64,000 nt of DNA, taken from positions 30,267,454 through 30,331,453 of the forward strand of contig CM041292.1 of NCBI GenBank assembly GCA_023052935.1. Reading direction: 5' to 3'. Position numbers and translations under genes: made by a program. The DNA is from Piezodorus guildinii. Taxonomy: Eukaryota > Arthropoda > Insecta > Hemiptera > Pentatomidae. Shown here piece after piece: positions 54,521-64,000 of the stretch; within the stretch, counting starts at the first letter, position 1; each line of letters begins with the position of its first letter. The notes beneath the pieces were generated by a model, which ran no database searches, had not been told where the DNA came from, and saw only the letters and a program-made list of their open reading frames with translations.

Positions 54521-54738
54521 TGTATATAGGTATGAACATGGCAAAGTTATTATTTTTGTTTCTTATTTATTCTTCTTTGTATTATTTTACATACTTCTGT
54601 TAACTCCGATCCGACAGAATAAATGTTTTGTTTTTTTTTTTAAATAGTTTTAATACTCATAACCGAAGAGTATAGCAGATTTTATTATTTTTTAATAATT
54701 CAATTTAAAGTATAATAAGTACACCAATGGAAACATAT

Positions 54739-55923
54739 TAATGCTCCCTATTATAATTTCCAACTGTACCTTACACCACGACCTTAATATTCCATTTATT
54801 TTAGACCTTCACTACAAAAAGCTCATTTATATCACTGTCATCAGACCCATCTGGACATATGGATTCGAGCTTTGGGGCTCTACTAAGCCATCTAATTCCT
54901 CCCGCATCCAATCCTTACAATCCAAAATCCTTCGCAAAATCCTAAATGCTCCTTATTTCGTCACAAATAAAATCATCCATAACGACCTTAATATCCCATT
55001 TGTGGCAGACCTTTCTCGAACCAGATATACCACTTTTAATTCCAAACTCCCAACTCATATAAACCCTCTTGTCCGCAACCTATCAACCTCGCATATTCCT
55101 GACAACCCTCCGAGGCGATTGAAAAGAAGATGGCCTCGGGATCTACTTACTTAAATAAACATCGAAGTACTACCGCTGGGTAATTTCTTCACAAGCCTTA
55201 TACGCCTTTTATTATAATTCATCACTTTTACTTATTGTATTTATGTAATATACAGTTGTAAAATTCAATAAAATATAATTAAAAAAAAAAAAAAATTTAG
55301 ACCTGGTACCATCCATTTTTTCCAAATTCCATCAGAACCCTTCTTCATCATCCTAATCCTTTAGCTCAATCCCTGTCCAGCTCCACTCACCCCTACAATC
55401 CTCCCCGAAGATTGAAACGGCAGTGGCTCCGCGACGTTCTGTAAACATTTATACTGGAGTTCTGACACTGGTCAGATCCTCCACTCATGTACTGTATGTT
55501 TGTGGCTATTGCGCCCTAACTCAGCCTCTACTGGCTAAGACCAGTGAAGCGGCTGAGAGATAGAGAGATCTCTTGGATTCCACTTTTTTCGTCCACAAGT
55601 GGAGGGAAAAGCCCAATCTGGGGTCCCCTTAGCAGTTGTATATATTGTTTATAGTTACCATTGTTTATTTATTTGCCAACTTTTTATTTGTCTCAATTAT
55701 AGGTTGTTGTTTTGATTTTTTTTAATTTTTATTATTTTATTGTATATATATGAATTTATTTATTTTCTATTTAATGTAATTTGACTATTTTTATTATTTT
55801 CTATATATATATATATTATATATATATATATTATATATTGTAATGTGGTCTCATATCAGTATTACTATTGTTCATTCTGAAACAGATTGTAATTATTCTC
55901 AATAAATAAATATTTAAAAAAAA
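54739..55923 (+). pseudogene. Jockey family C 3' fragment with 12-bp target-site duplication, split by a nested insert
   Basis: ATGGAAACATAT flanks it at 54727-54738 and 55924-55935. The first part (54739-54808) encodes the NCTLHHDLNIPFILDL region. After the nested insert, 55296 onward resumes with the SKFHQN region and the C-terminal PRRLKRQWLRDVL plus a stop (about 55443). A 3' UTR of about 480 nt and a short A tail follow. This supplies the 3' end missing from the family C element at the window start. Confidence 0.92.
54809..55295 (+). pseudogene. Jockey family A 3' fragment nested in family C, 9-bp target-site duplication
   Basis: TTTAGACCT occurs at 54800-54808 and 55296-55304, immediately flanking the insert. 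The insert encodes YKKLIYITVIRPIWTYGFEL, SLQSKILRKILNAPYFVTNK and a C-terminal PPRRLKRRWPRDLLT with no internal stop. A 3' UTR and poly(A) follow. An apparent 137-codon ORF at 54741-55154 is a fusion of family C sequence and this insert, not a gene. Confidence 0.95.
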
Positions 55924-55935
55924 ATGGAAACATAT

Positions 55936-56463
55936 ATTTTGCCGTGTCACCAGTAGACTGTAGACGCAAATAATATATGTAAATATGTCAAACCACATGT
56001 CCCGGAATAAAACTTGTTTTTCATTCATTAGAGGAAAAAATTCCCACAGACAAATCCTTACGAGGTGCCCATTCATACTTCCGCCGAATGGTCAATGTCA
56101 TTCGTACTCGATTACACAAGGTCAATAAATATGGGAAAGTACAAGGCTGCTCGATAATTAGACAAGAATGATTAAGTTAGGGCCAGTTAGTGAGTCGGTT
56201 AGGAGTCGTGGGAGACAAGTGTAGCATTGCATAATTAGTTCCTTTACATGTTAAAAGAAATCGGGAAGTAACAATGAAGGGAAACATTTCATGTTCCGAG
56301 CTTCTTCTCTCTACCGGCCTCAGGAGGAGCCTACCTTTCTAATGTTATTCTCATTATTAAATGGTTCCATATTGGGCATTTCGTATTATTCTCTCATCTT
56401 TCCATCTCCTAATGCCTCAATTATAAAACAAACAAAAAAATACGGGATCATCTGCAATTTTAA
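55936..56463. other. Non-coding interval
   Basis: No gene recognised. Short open frames on both strands lack domain features. Confidence 0.5.
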
Positions 56464-57384
56464 AAAAATCTGGTGCGGGCAACACACGACTTTCACTTAC
56501 CTCGATTTTTAAAATCAATGAAAGAATTTTCAAATACAGTTAGAGATAAAAATACGTGAAACTATTAAGGAATTAATCAAATTGAATTTATATATAAACA
56601 TGTGTTTTATTAAAAAATCTATTATATTATTATCTAAAATAATCAGTTAGTTTTATCTTCTTCTCATCACTCTCTATTGACTTCTAAAAGCTTGTGTATG
56701 AGATGATATTTTTTCTAAAATCTTTAGCTTTCCAACGGTATATCATACATGTATATTACTGCTCTTATGTTCAAAAACGAAAAATTTCATTAAAAATATA
56801 TTTTTTCTGTTTTCTCCTTTAGTTGGGTATCGAATTTATTCAATTTATATATTTACCTGTTTTTCATCAGCGCTAACAAGATAATCTAGTTATTATTATT
56901 GAATCTAAAAAGTTAAAGGTACTTTAGAAGAAGAAAATTTAAAATATCGGCATTTAAGCCCTGTCAGACCATTTTTATCCAAATAAAACCTACATGATAT
57001 CAAAGCCCATTTAATTTTACATCGATATAGCGAGTTTAATCAAAATCGTCGGAACCGTTTTTGAGAAAATCGAAAAAAGGTGCAAAATGCATGGTATAAA
57101 GTGCCTCTTCTGGTAAGCTCATTTTGATGAAAAAAGTTTTGTCACGTCTCGGGCGTATAGTTGTCTTAAATATGAAATTTCAGTTGCATAGAACTTACCG
57201 TTTCCGCCCGGGAGTTACCACAGACACACACACAGACACAGACACACACACACACAGACCTTTTTGCGGGACTTGGTTATTTGGACTCAGGGGACCCTAA
57301 AACGTGTATTTCCGTTGAAAACTGGAATTCGAAAATTTTCACGATCGCAATACTTTCCTTACTATATATAGTAAGTGAAAGTAA
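56464..57384 (+). mobile_element. Family D repeat, best-preserved copy
   Basis: Starts AAATCTGGTGCGGGCAACAC and ends GTAAGTGAAAGTAA. The subterminal 12-mer ACTTTCACTTAC (56489-56500) is the exact inverse of GTAAGTGAAAGT (57371-57382). An 18-bp perfect palindrome, CTTACTATATATAGTAAG (57358-57375), lies at the 3' end. A CACACAGA microsatellite lies at about 57229-57258. Non-coding. Subterminal inverted repeats plus a 3' palindrome are reminiscent of Helentron-associated non-autonomous elements (inference). Confidence 0.8.
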
Positions 57385-58124
57385 CAATGATCATAAGAAG
57401 GAATGTGGTATTTAAAGGATATCAATTTATATCTCATTACATGTTCTATCTCTCTATATGTTCTTTTATGTGTCTGCATGTGGTAACTCTAGCTCCGAAA
57501 CAAAAAGTCTTATGATAATGAAATTAGCATGTTGTAACTATTTTTTTTTTTTTTTTTCGAAATCGCCTTACTATTAAAACACATTTTGGGAAATTACAGT
57601 ACTATATATGTACAACATTCCAGTGCAAATATTAAAACAATTCAAGTTATTTGATAATGTAGGAAAAATTTACTAATTAATGACGAAATTATTATTGTAT
57701 AAGTGACGTATATAAGTAAAGTGGTTAGGATATAAATGACCTATATTTGTGCCATATGGAAAAAAATTGTAAGTCCAGATGAAATGAAGATAGTTTAAAA
57801 ACAAATTTAGAATATGATATTGATAATTATTGAATTATAAATTTTAAATATTATTTGTTTTGTTGTCAAATGTCCAGAAATAATAATAACAGCATATAGA
57901 ACAAGAAACTTTCTTCTGGGACTAAGTCCCTGAAGAATAGCAAAATTAAAAAAAATAAAACTTTTAACTGGCTAAAAAAATTAACGAAAATAAGAAATGT
58001 GAGCAATTACGTTCAAATAAAGGATTATCAGAAGGAAAGAAAAAATACAACAATGACAATTTTACATTTGTTAATAATTAGCTCATACTTATTCATTAGG
58101 ATTCATCTACATTATTTGTTTATT
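57385..58124. other. AT-rich non-coding interval
   Basis: Nothing recognised; T run at 57541-57558. Confidence 0.5.
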
Positions 58125-58135
58125 AGAAGAAAACG

Positions 58136-58437
58136 AGGGATCGGCGTGGTCTAGTGGATAGGGCGCTAGTCTGCTGTGCTCCGGGTCCTGGGTTCGAATC
58201 CTTGCTGTGGCGGAATATTATTTATTATGTTATTTTGGACGGGGGTGACCCTAGGGTATGGAGACCCTCCAGGGGCAGACCCAGCCTCTATAAAGTGGGT
58301 ACCCAAATTGGGGAAAAAACCTGACGGCTGAGTGTGATCTCGGCCTAATCACCTCATTGCACGGCCGTTGGCCTAGTAACAGTACGATCTCTATATGTAC
58401 TAAGCCCGAGACCCTACATAGGTTGTAGTGGTACAAG

Positions 58438-58514
<77 letters not shown>
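58136..58514 (+). mobile_element. SINE1, full-length copy with 74-base poly(T) tail
   Basis: Flanked by the perfect 11-bp duplication AGAAGAAAACG (58125-58135 and 58515-58525). The tRNA-like head has box A TGGTCTAGTGGATAGGGCGC and box B GGGTTCGAATCC (about 58191-58202), which would act as an internal pol III promoter. The body follows (GGAGACCCTCC, GTGGGTACCCA, GGCCGTTGGCC), ending GTGGTACAAGCA and then T from 58440 to 58513. The full duplication and long uninterrupted tail mark it as recent. The tRNA-like head is not a functional tRNA gene: no 3' acceptor strand pairs with its start. Confidence 0.93.
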
Positions 58515-58525
58515 AGAAGAAAACG

Positions 58526-59466
58526 TAATTTGCTTAAAAGAAGTGGCTTGTTGACAGGAGAAAAAAAATCTCGAGAAAAAGAATATATCAGTTATATGTA
58601 TATTTATTATACATTTGTATAGGTATGTATTTACATTTAAAAAAACATTTTAATGGCTACTACACACGTAAAATAACTAATATTATTATTACTTGTGAGT
58701 TATTGTAATAATTTATGTTGAATAAACATTTAAACTTTAGGATAATACGTAGTGTATGGCTATTTGGGGCTGGATAGGACGTTAACGGCCATATATTTCT
58801 TTGAAATTATATAAATACATCACTAAACTATTGCTTGCTCAAGTAAAAGGGTCAGGGTCACCTGTAGCTTAGTGGTTTGGTTAAACCTAAATACGATTAT
58901 TTCAGGACTCCCAGTGCAACCACATCCGATTAGCCACTATAGTATAAAGTTATATTATTACATATAAGCAAAATTATACAATACAGTAATATAAATGGGC
59001 TAGATGGTTCAAAGATAGATATTTTAGCTTTACTCACACCCGAAAATCGAATAGTTATCAGATCGGAAAATCTATTGGTAACAGCATCAATCGATACGGG
59101 AAAAACTGTTTTGTTCCGCTCCTTATCGGTTTAGAATTCATGATGACACCCTTTTTGTTGGGATTAATCACTCTTTATATTTGTAACACCATAAAATAGA
59201 TTTAAGCAAAAAATTATAATAGTTGTATTTTAAGATACCACTTTTAATTAAATTATTATTTATTAACGGTATCTAGCAATATATTCATTAAACGTTTATA
59301 AATCAAATAAAATTATATGCAGTGAGAAAAGATGTTTTTTAATGTAGAAACTCCATTTTAATCAATCAAACATTAATTCTAAAAAAAATTAAAAAAAGAA
59401 AACAAAAATTGAGAAATGTTATAGCAAATACGGTTATTGAATTTTTATTATAAAACGTCGAAAGTA
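58526..59466. other. AT-rich non-coding interval
   Basis: Nothing recognised. Confidence 0.5.
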
Positions 59467-60383
59467 TTGGGTTGTGTCACATGAAATGTCCGTTTTAAAG
59501 GTAAAGGATTTTTATTAAAAATACGATATGAAAACAATATAATTCTATTCGAAGTATTTACCTTCTTTTTCAACACATTCTTTCAACACGTTTCGTGACA
59601 CCAACTTTTTTATACCCGAACTGAAAAACTCTTGAGCTTTGAAGTGAAACAAAATCTGAAACCGCACTTTTCATTTGATCATCATTTTCAAAAAGTTTTC
59701 CTTTGACGAAGTTGTCTAAATTCCTGAACAGGTGGTAATCTGTTGAAGACAAGTCGGGAGAATATGGTGGGTGCGGAAGAACTTAGTAGCCCAGTTCTTT
59801 CAATTTTTGCACGGTATGTTTTGAAACATGCCGCCCAGTGAGATCATGAGGTACCCATGTATCGAGCTTTTTTACTTTTCCAATACACTTTAAATGTCTG
59901 GAAACGGTAAATGCACTTGCATTTAGTTGTGCTGAGAGTCCTTTAACTGTTTGGTAGGGGTTTCCTTCTACTGTATGTTTGAGGAAATCGTTGTCTACTA
60001 CGGACGGAGGTCTTCCTCGGGGCAAGTTTTCCAAGTCGGTATCTCCAGCTGAAAACAGCAAACCAACTGCGAATGGTCCGTTCATTAACACTCCCTTCCC
60101 CAAACGCCTTGCAAATATTCCTAGCGGCCTCAGCTGCTGAATGGCCGAGTTTAAACTCGTACAAAAATATTACTCAAAAATCGCGTGTTTCCATGTTCAT
60201 ATTTGGAGGTATACTAAAAAGTGGGTAATTGATTGGGAAGCTAATGTGTATAATACAAAGGTAGAGGATTAGTAACTGTTTACTTTAAATATGTAAACAT
60301 TCGGAAGAAAACAACAGAGACCAGCAAAATCCTTTATGTATTTCAGAAACTATCCAACAGACATTTCGTGTGAAACAATCCAA
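59467..60383 (-). mobile_element. mariner-family DNA transposon, internally deleted
   Basis: Inverted ends: left TTGGGTTGTGTCACATGAAA from 59467; right, reverse-complemented from 60383, TTGGATTGTTTCACACGAAA. These agree at 16 of 20 positions and continue with ATGTC(C/T)GTT. TA target dinucleotides lie at 59465-59466 and 60384-60385. It is 917 bp compared with about 1.3 kb for complete mariners. A transposase relic lies on the minus strand. Confidence 0.92.
59571..60200 (-). pseudogene. mariner transposase pseudogene lacking much of the catalytic core
   Basis: Reads from the ATG at 60200. The N-terminal domain is LYEFKLGHSAAEAARNICKA then NERTIRSWF. After a frameshift come GDTDLENLPRGRPPSVVDND and QTVKGLSAQLNASAFTVSRH, then KKLDTWVPHDLT. 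The next residues, GRHVSKHTVQKLKELGY, belong near the second catalytic aspartate, so an internal deletion has removed the intervening part including the first catalytic aspartate. The C-terminal HPPYSPD-type region and DYHLFRNLDNFVKGKLF follow in another frame. Also one TGA near residue 9. Non-functional. Confidence 0.9.
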
Positions 60384-60897
60384 TATTTAGGAGTGTACAA
60401 TATTTACTACAACCAAATCTCAGGTTTTTTTCATCTACCTGTTATCTCGTCATGTAGCGCGGCTTTTATACTTGGCACTACACAGAGGGGATCCCAGTTG
60501 TGTCGTTTATTTCCCAAATTTACAAAAGGACACTGTTTATATAATTGATATTTTGACATATTTGTATCCTAATCATTTTTCTTATCAAAACCTTCCATTC
60601 TATTATATTTAAAAAAACAACTCGGCTTTTCATTTATAAATAGGTTTGACATATAGTAAAATTCTTTGTTTAAGTCTGTGTTAGGGTTTTGATTTATTAT
60701 ATTGAAAATACGACTTTGTGACACGGTCTTCTATTTATGCATGATCGTGGGTTCGGTATTTAGCGGCAACGTCGGGTTTCAGAGAGAGAAAATCCTTGGT
60801 TATACCGTATTTTTGAAGAGACGTAAAATGGTTGTCCGAGCATTACCGATGTCATGCATTCGTTTAAGATCCCTATCCTCATTAAACCTAGGGAACA
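60384..60897. other. Non-coding interval
   Basis: Nothing recognised. Confidence 0.45.
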
Positions 60898-61170
60898 GCG
60901 TAGCGTAGTGTATAGAGATTAGTTTACTGTTTTACGGGCCCCAGGTTTTAATCCCGGATGAGATAGAATTATTTATTCTGTTCTTTCAGCCGTGAAACGA
61001 CCCACCTGAGGCACACCTAGCTTCTATAAAGTGGGTACCCAAAATTGGGAAACACCTAATTACCAAGGCCTAATCAGCTTCTTGGACGTTCGTTGGCCGT
61101 GAAACAGAACAAATCTCTATAAGTGTTTAACCAGAGATCGTTCTTGGGTTGTAGAGACAGCACTTTTTTA
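60898..61170 (+). mobile_element. SINE1 copy, diverged
   Basis: Head GCGTAGCGTAGTGTATAGAG with degraded box B (GGTTTTAATCCCGG). The body has TTATTTATTCTGTTCTTTCA, TAAAGTGGGTACCCAAAATT and CTTGGGTTGTAGAGACAGCA, followed by a T-rich tail. Confidence 0.88.
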
Positions 61171-62513
61171 ATTATTTTTTTATCCTCAGTAAACGTATAT
61201 AGGCCAAATTGAGGACTCACACTTAAGTGTCCTCCAAATAGCCACAGTACCTTAAAGTGACCTTAAATTAAAACAAAAATAAACGCCACAATCATCGGTT
61301 TTATTATTTGTATGGTTTAGAATTTTTTTTTTTTTTTCATAGTAAAATTCTCAGAGAAACATGATGACGATTCATTAGTAACGTTCGTGAGATAGGAAGG
61401 AGAGGGAACAGTAGACGACTACACTTTTACCCCAAGTGCCCCGGTTAACAACTGTGAGAAACTTTCCGCCCGGTAGCTCCACAATAAATCAGTTTTATCT
61501 CACCACGACAATCATAGTTGTTAATTAATTAACACTTGATAAGTTGAATGTCAGCTGTATGTATAATTTACAATTATAACATAGTAGATTACAGACATCC
61601 AAGAAATTATTCAGTAGGTATATTCAGATTTATTTTCCCCTTAAATAATAATGGACTATCGTAAGTATCTTCTTTCCATAAATTATGAAATAAATAAAAC
61701 TTTAATTACAGAACTTTAAGAATCTTCTACAGCCTTAAATTTTTATTAAATATACATTAGGCGTGCAACAGATTTCTCTGTAAAAGTATTTTCTTGTATA
61801 GTTGAAGAGAAAAAAATGGCAGATGACAGATTATTGCCTTGAATTCAGAATATAAAAAACAAGATAATTATTCAATGCTATCTTAATGATAAATTAATTA
61901 AATATATAATGATGGTTTCAATTTAAAAAATAACATTTGGGCTAACATTATCCAGCTATTAACATGTTTCAGTTAGTTTACACGGGATCTATTTGTTTTT
62001 ATTAAATATACGTAATCTAAAAGTAAATGTTGTTAATTTAAAAAAATAACTTAAGTTTGTGAGGTTTTCTTAAGTATAAGTTAATCCTCAACGCTCCCTG
62101 CTTTGTCACCAATCAACTCATCCCAAATGACTTTAATGTTCCAAATGTTACTGGGTTTTGTTCGATATAAGTTAACTACTACGACTTTAGAATTAATGAT
62201 TTGTTTCTAAATATTATTTTTTGTTAATTTGTTAATATTGTTATCGGTATTATACATCTATGCTAATGCTCATTTTTAATGGAAATGGCTTTTAACTTGG
62301 AAAAACACTTAGATCTCTTTCATTTTTTTTTCATTTTATAACTTTCAATTCTATAATAATTCACTTTATTGACAAAAAAATCTAAATCTAAAAAAAAATC
62401 TAAAAATAAGGAATAAATAAAACAAAAAATAACACAAAAATGATATGAATACTCATTCAAATTATATGAATTAATGTTAATTAAATAAAGACACTACTAT
62501 TGTTCTACTATTG
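61171..62513. other. AT-rich interval with a small Jockey family A fragment
   Basis: Mostly unrecognised. 62082-62170 encodes LNAPCFVTNQLIPNDFNVPN, a piece of the family A RT C-terminus (plus strand), without its 3' UTR. Confidence 0.6.
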
Positions 62514-62514
62514 A

Positions 62515-63665
62515 CCAGATATTCTCGCTTCGACTGATGATGAAGAAAATGGAAGAGTTTAATAACCGCATATGGGTACTCTTCATAGACTATAAAGCAT
62601 ACGACTCAGTCATCAAGGACGAACTGAACCATTCTATGAGAGAAATGAGCATAAGCTGATTCACCTTACAATTTGTACAACGAAGGAAACATCAAAGTGG
62701 GCTAAAAAATCGGAGACTCATTACCAATGAGCTCAGGGCAAAGGCAAGAACACTCTCTTGCATCTCTGCCGTTTAACGTAGTCCTAAATGCAGTTATAAA
62801 AAGATCAGGGATGATGTCCGATAGAGTGATTTTTGACAAGATGACACAAATTGTGGCTAATGCAGATGGCATTGTCATTGCAGGAAGGACTTAACAGTGC
62901 ATAAAAGAAGTATTTGCAGTGCTTGAGATAGAAGGAAGAAGAATGGGTCTTTAGATTAAGGAAGAAAAGACTAAGTTCTTAACTATGAGCTGGTAGACGC
63001 CAGAACACTACAGAGATTTAACATCTGTACATCTGGAACTCTGTCAGATGTGAATGTGTTAGCAGCTTTAAGTACTTAGGATCGATGATCAATGATGCCT
63101 TTAATGAGGAAGAAGAAATAAAGCACAGGACAATGACAGGAAACCGATCCTATTTCAGTCTGTCTAAATGATTCAGAAGTAGAATGCTCAGTCGCACAAC
63201 CAAACTCAGACTATATAGAACGCTCATCCGATCCGTTCTAACATATGCTTCCGAAACCTGGACTTGGAGCAAAGCATCTGTCGATCGCATCGACAGGTTC
63301 GAAAGAAAGATCCTAAAGCGCATATATGGGCCTATTGAGGAGAATGGTTTGTCTTGACTCCGAAAAAACGCAGAGCTGTACACTCTATGATGATTTGAGT
63401 GTTTCTCAGTTTGTAAGAGTACAGCCAATAAGGTGGTAGCGCCTTATAATCAGAATGGGTGAAGAGAGGACAGTTAAAAGACTGTAAGATGGAACCCCCC
63501 TCCCCAGAAGAAGGCCACAAGGAAGACCGATGGGAAAATGGGAGGACAGCGCCTCCGTGGATTTAACAATGCGGGAGTATCAGTAAGGTGTGAGAGGACT
63601 ATGGAAGAGCGGTCGAGCGGGCCAGGGATCGCCGTATGCGTCTATTGCGCCGATATTAAAAGAAT
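62515..63665 (+). pseudogene. RTE-like RT pseudogene
   Basis: The plus strand contains RT motif remnants: WVLFIDYKAYDSV (about 62570), SFKYLGSMINDA (about 63067), LRLYRTLIRSVLTYASETWT (about 63209), RFERKILKRIYGPIEENG and the C-terminal RRPQGRPMGKWED. The catalytic box is degraded to NADGIVI (about 62862) where YADD is expected. Many stops and frameshifts. It differs from the RTE fragment at 16856-17366. Confidence 0.85.
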
Positions 63666-63799
63666 GAATAAAGAAGTCTTTTTTTACAGATTCGGCAATT
63701 AGGACAGTTAATCTCCATACCTAGAAGACCTAATATCATTATTTCAGCTCAAAAGCCAGATTAGAAAGATGCAAATGTTTCATGATAGTTAAATTTTTC

Positions 63800-64000
63800 C
63801 GAACATCGCGTAGAGGGCTTGGGTTCAATGCGTATATGAGATTCGCACTGTTTCTTGACCATGCAGAAGGTGTTGAGACCAAGATTGTTCTTACCCGCCA
63901 GACTTTCCCCCTAATTTTTGAATAACTCCAAGAGGGTCTCTACACCAGAGTGTTCCCACTGCCGAAATAGCTGAATTAAATAATTATTTTGCAAAACAGC
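63800..64000 (-). mobile_element. SINE1 copy, cut by the window end
   Basis: Plus strand: GAGATTCGCACTGTTTCTTG, CCAGACTTTCCCCC, CAAGAGGGTCTC and GAATTAAATAATTATTTTGC, a diverged minus-strand SINE1. The tRNA head would lie beyond 64000. Confidence 0.75.

Noticed and set aside
54741..55154. 137-codon ORF
   Set aside because: It fuses family C codons with a nested family A insert across a target-site duplication; not a real gene.
58141..58215. Apparent tRNA gene with good A and B boxes
   Set aside because: It is the head of SINE1: flanked by a SINE body and target-site duplication, with no closing acceptor stem. The tRNA-like parts at 19520-19592, 41050-41126 and 49310-49372 are SINE heads too.
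58428..58622. ORF with a poly-phenylalanine run
   Set aside because: Produced by translating the 74-base T tail of SINE1.
1..64000. CRISPR arrays, prokaryotic operons, integrated virus
   Set aside because: No regularly spaced repeats, no dense ORF runs and no viral structural or replication genes; every RT found belongs to non-LTR retrotransposons.

Overview
This is an AT-rich, repeat-packed stretch of eukaryotic nuclear DNA, almost certainly from an arthropod and most likely an insect. The evidence is Jockey-type and R1/I-type non-LTR retrotransposons, RTE relics, mariner/Tc1 remnants, tRNA-derived SINEs, a Helitron with Lep1-like ends, and long (TA)n and poly(A/T) tracts. The species cannot be fixed from the sequence. 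No complete host gene is visible. Two short pieces (25275-25367 and 17653-17829) look like possible host exons, so the window may lie in introns or between genes.

Layout: 1-4445 (minus) is a nearly complete Jockey-clade element. Its ORF2 is open for 863 codons and runs off the left edge; its ORF1 is broken by a 10-bp tandem duplication. It lies against an old repeat here called family D (possibly Helentron-like), which also holds a 5'-truncated R1-like 3' end. From 5.6 to 43 kb there are many 5'-truncated LINE tails (Jockey families A and B, RTE, I-clade), three tRNA-derived SINE families (SINE1-3), a Tc1 remnant, a piggyBac-like candidate, a non-autonomous Helitron, an inverted pair of decayed hammerhead-ribozyme-like motifs and several microsatellites.

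The centrepiece is 43574-49144, a full-length non-LTR retrotransposon of the R1/I group. It has two uninterrupted ORFs: gag-like with zinc knuckles, and endonuclease-RT-RNase H with a zinc motif. It is delimited to the base by a 14-bp target-site duplication and sits inside a SINE1 copy. Its 3' end is confirmed by the truncated relative at 4797-5016, which has its own 15-bp duplication.

From 49.5 to 64 kb there are two near-complete family D copies, more SINEs, a short MITE with 47-bp inverted arms, a Jockey fragment nested in another Jockey fragment (both with target-site duplications), a poly(T)-tailed SINE1, an internally deleted mariner and an RTE-type RT pseudogene. Family letters and SINE numbers are local labels for this window, not database names. 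All assignments come from reading the sequence; no searches were run.
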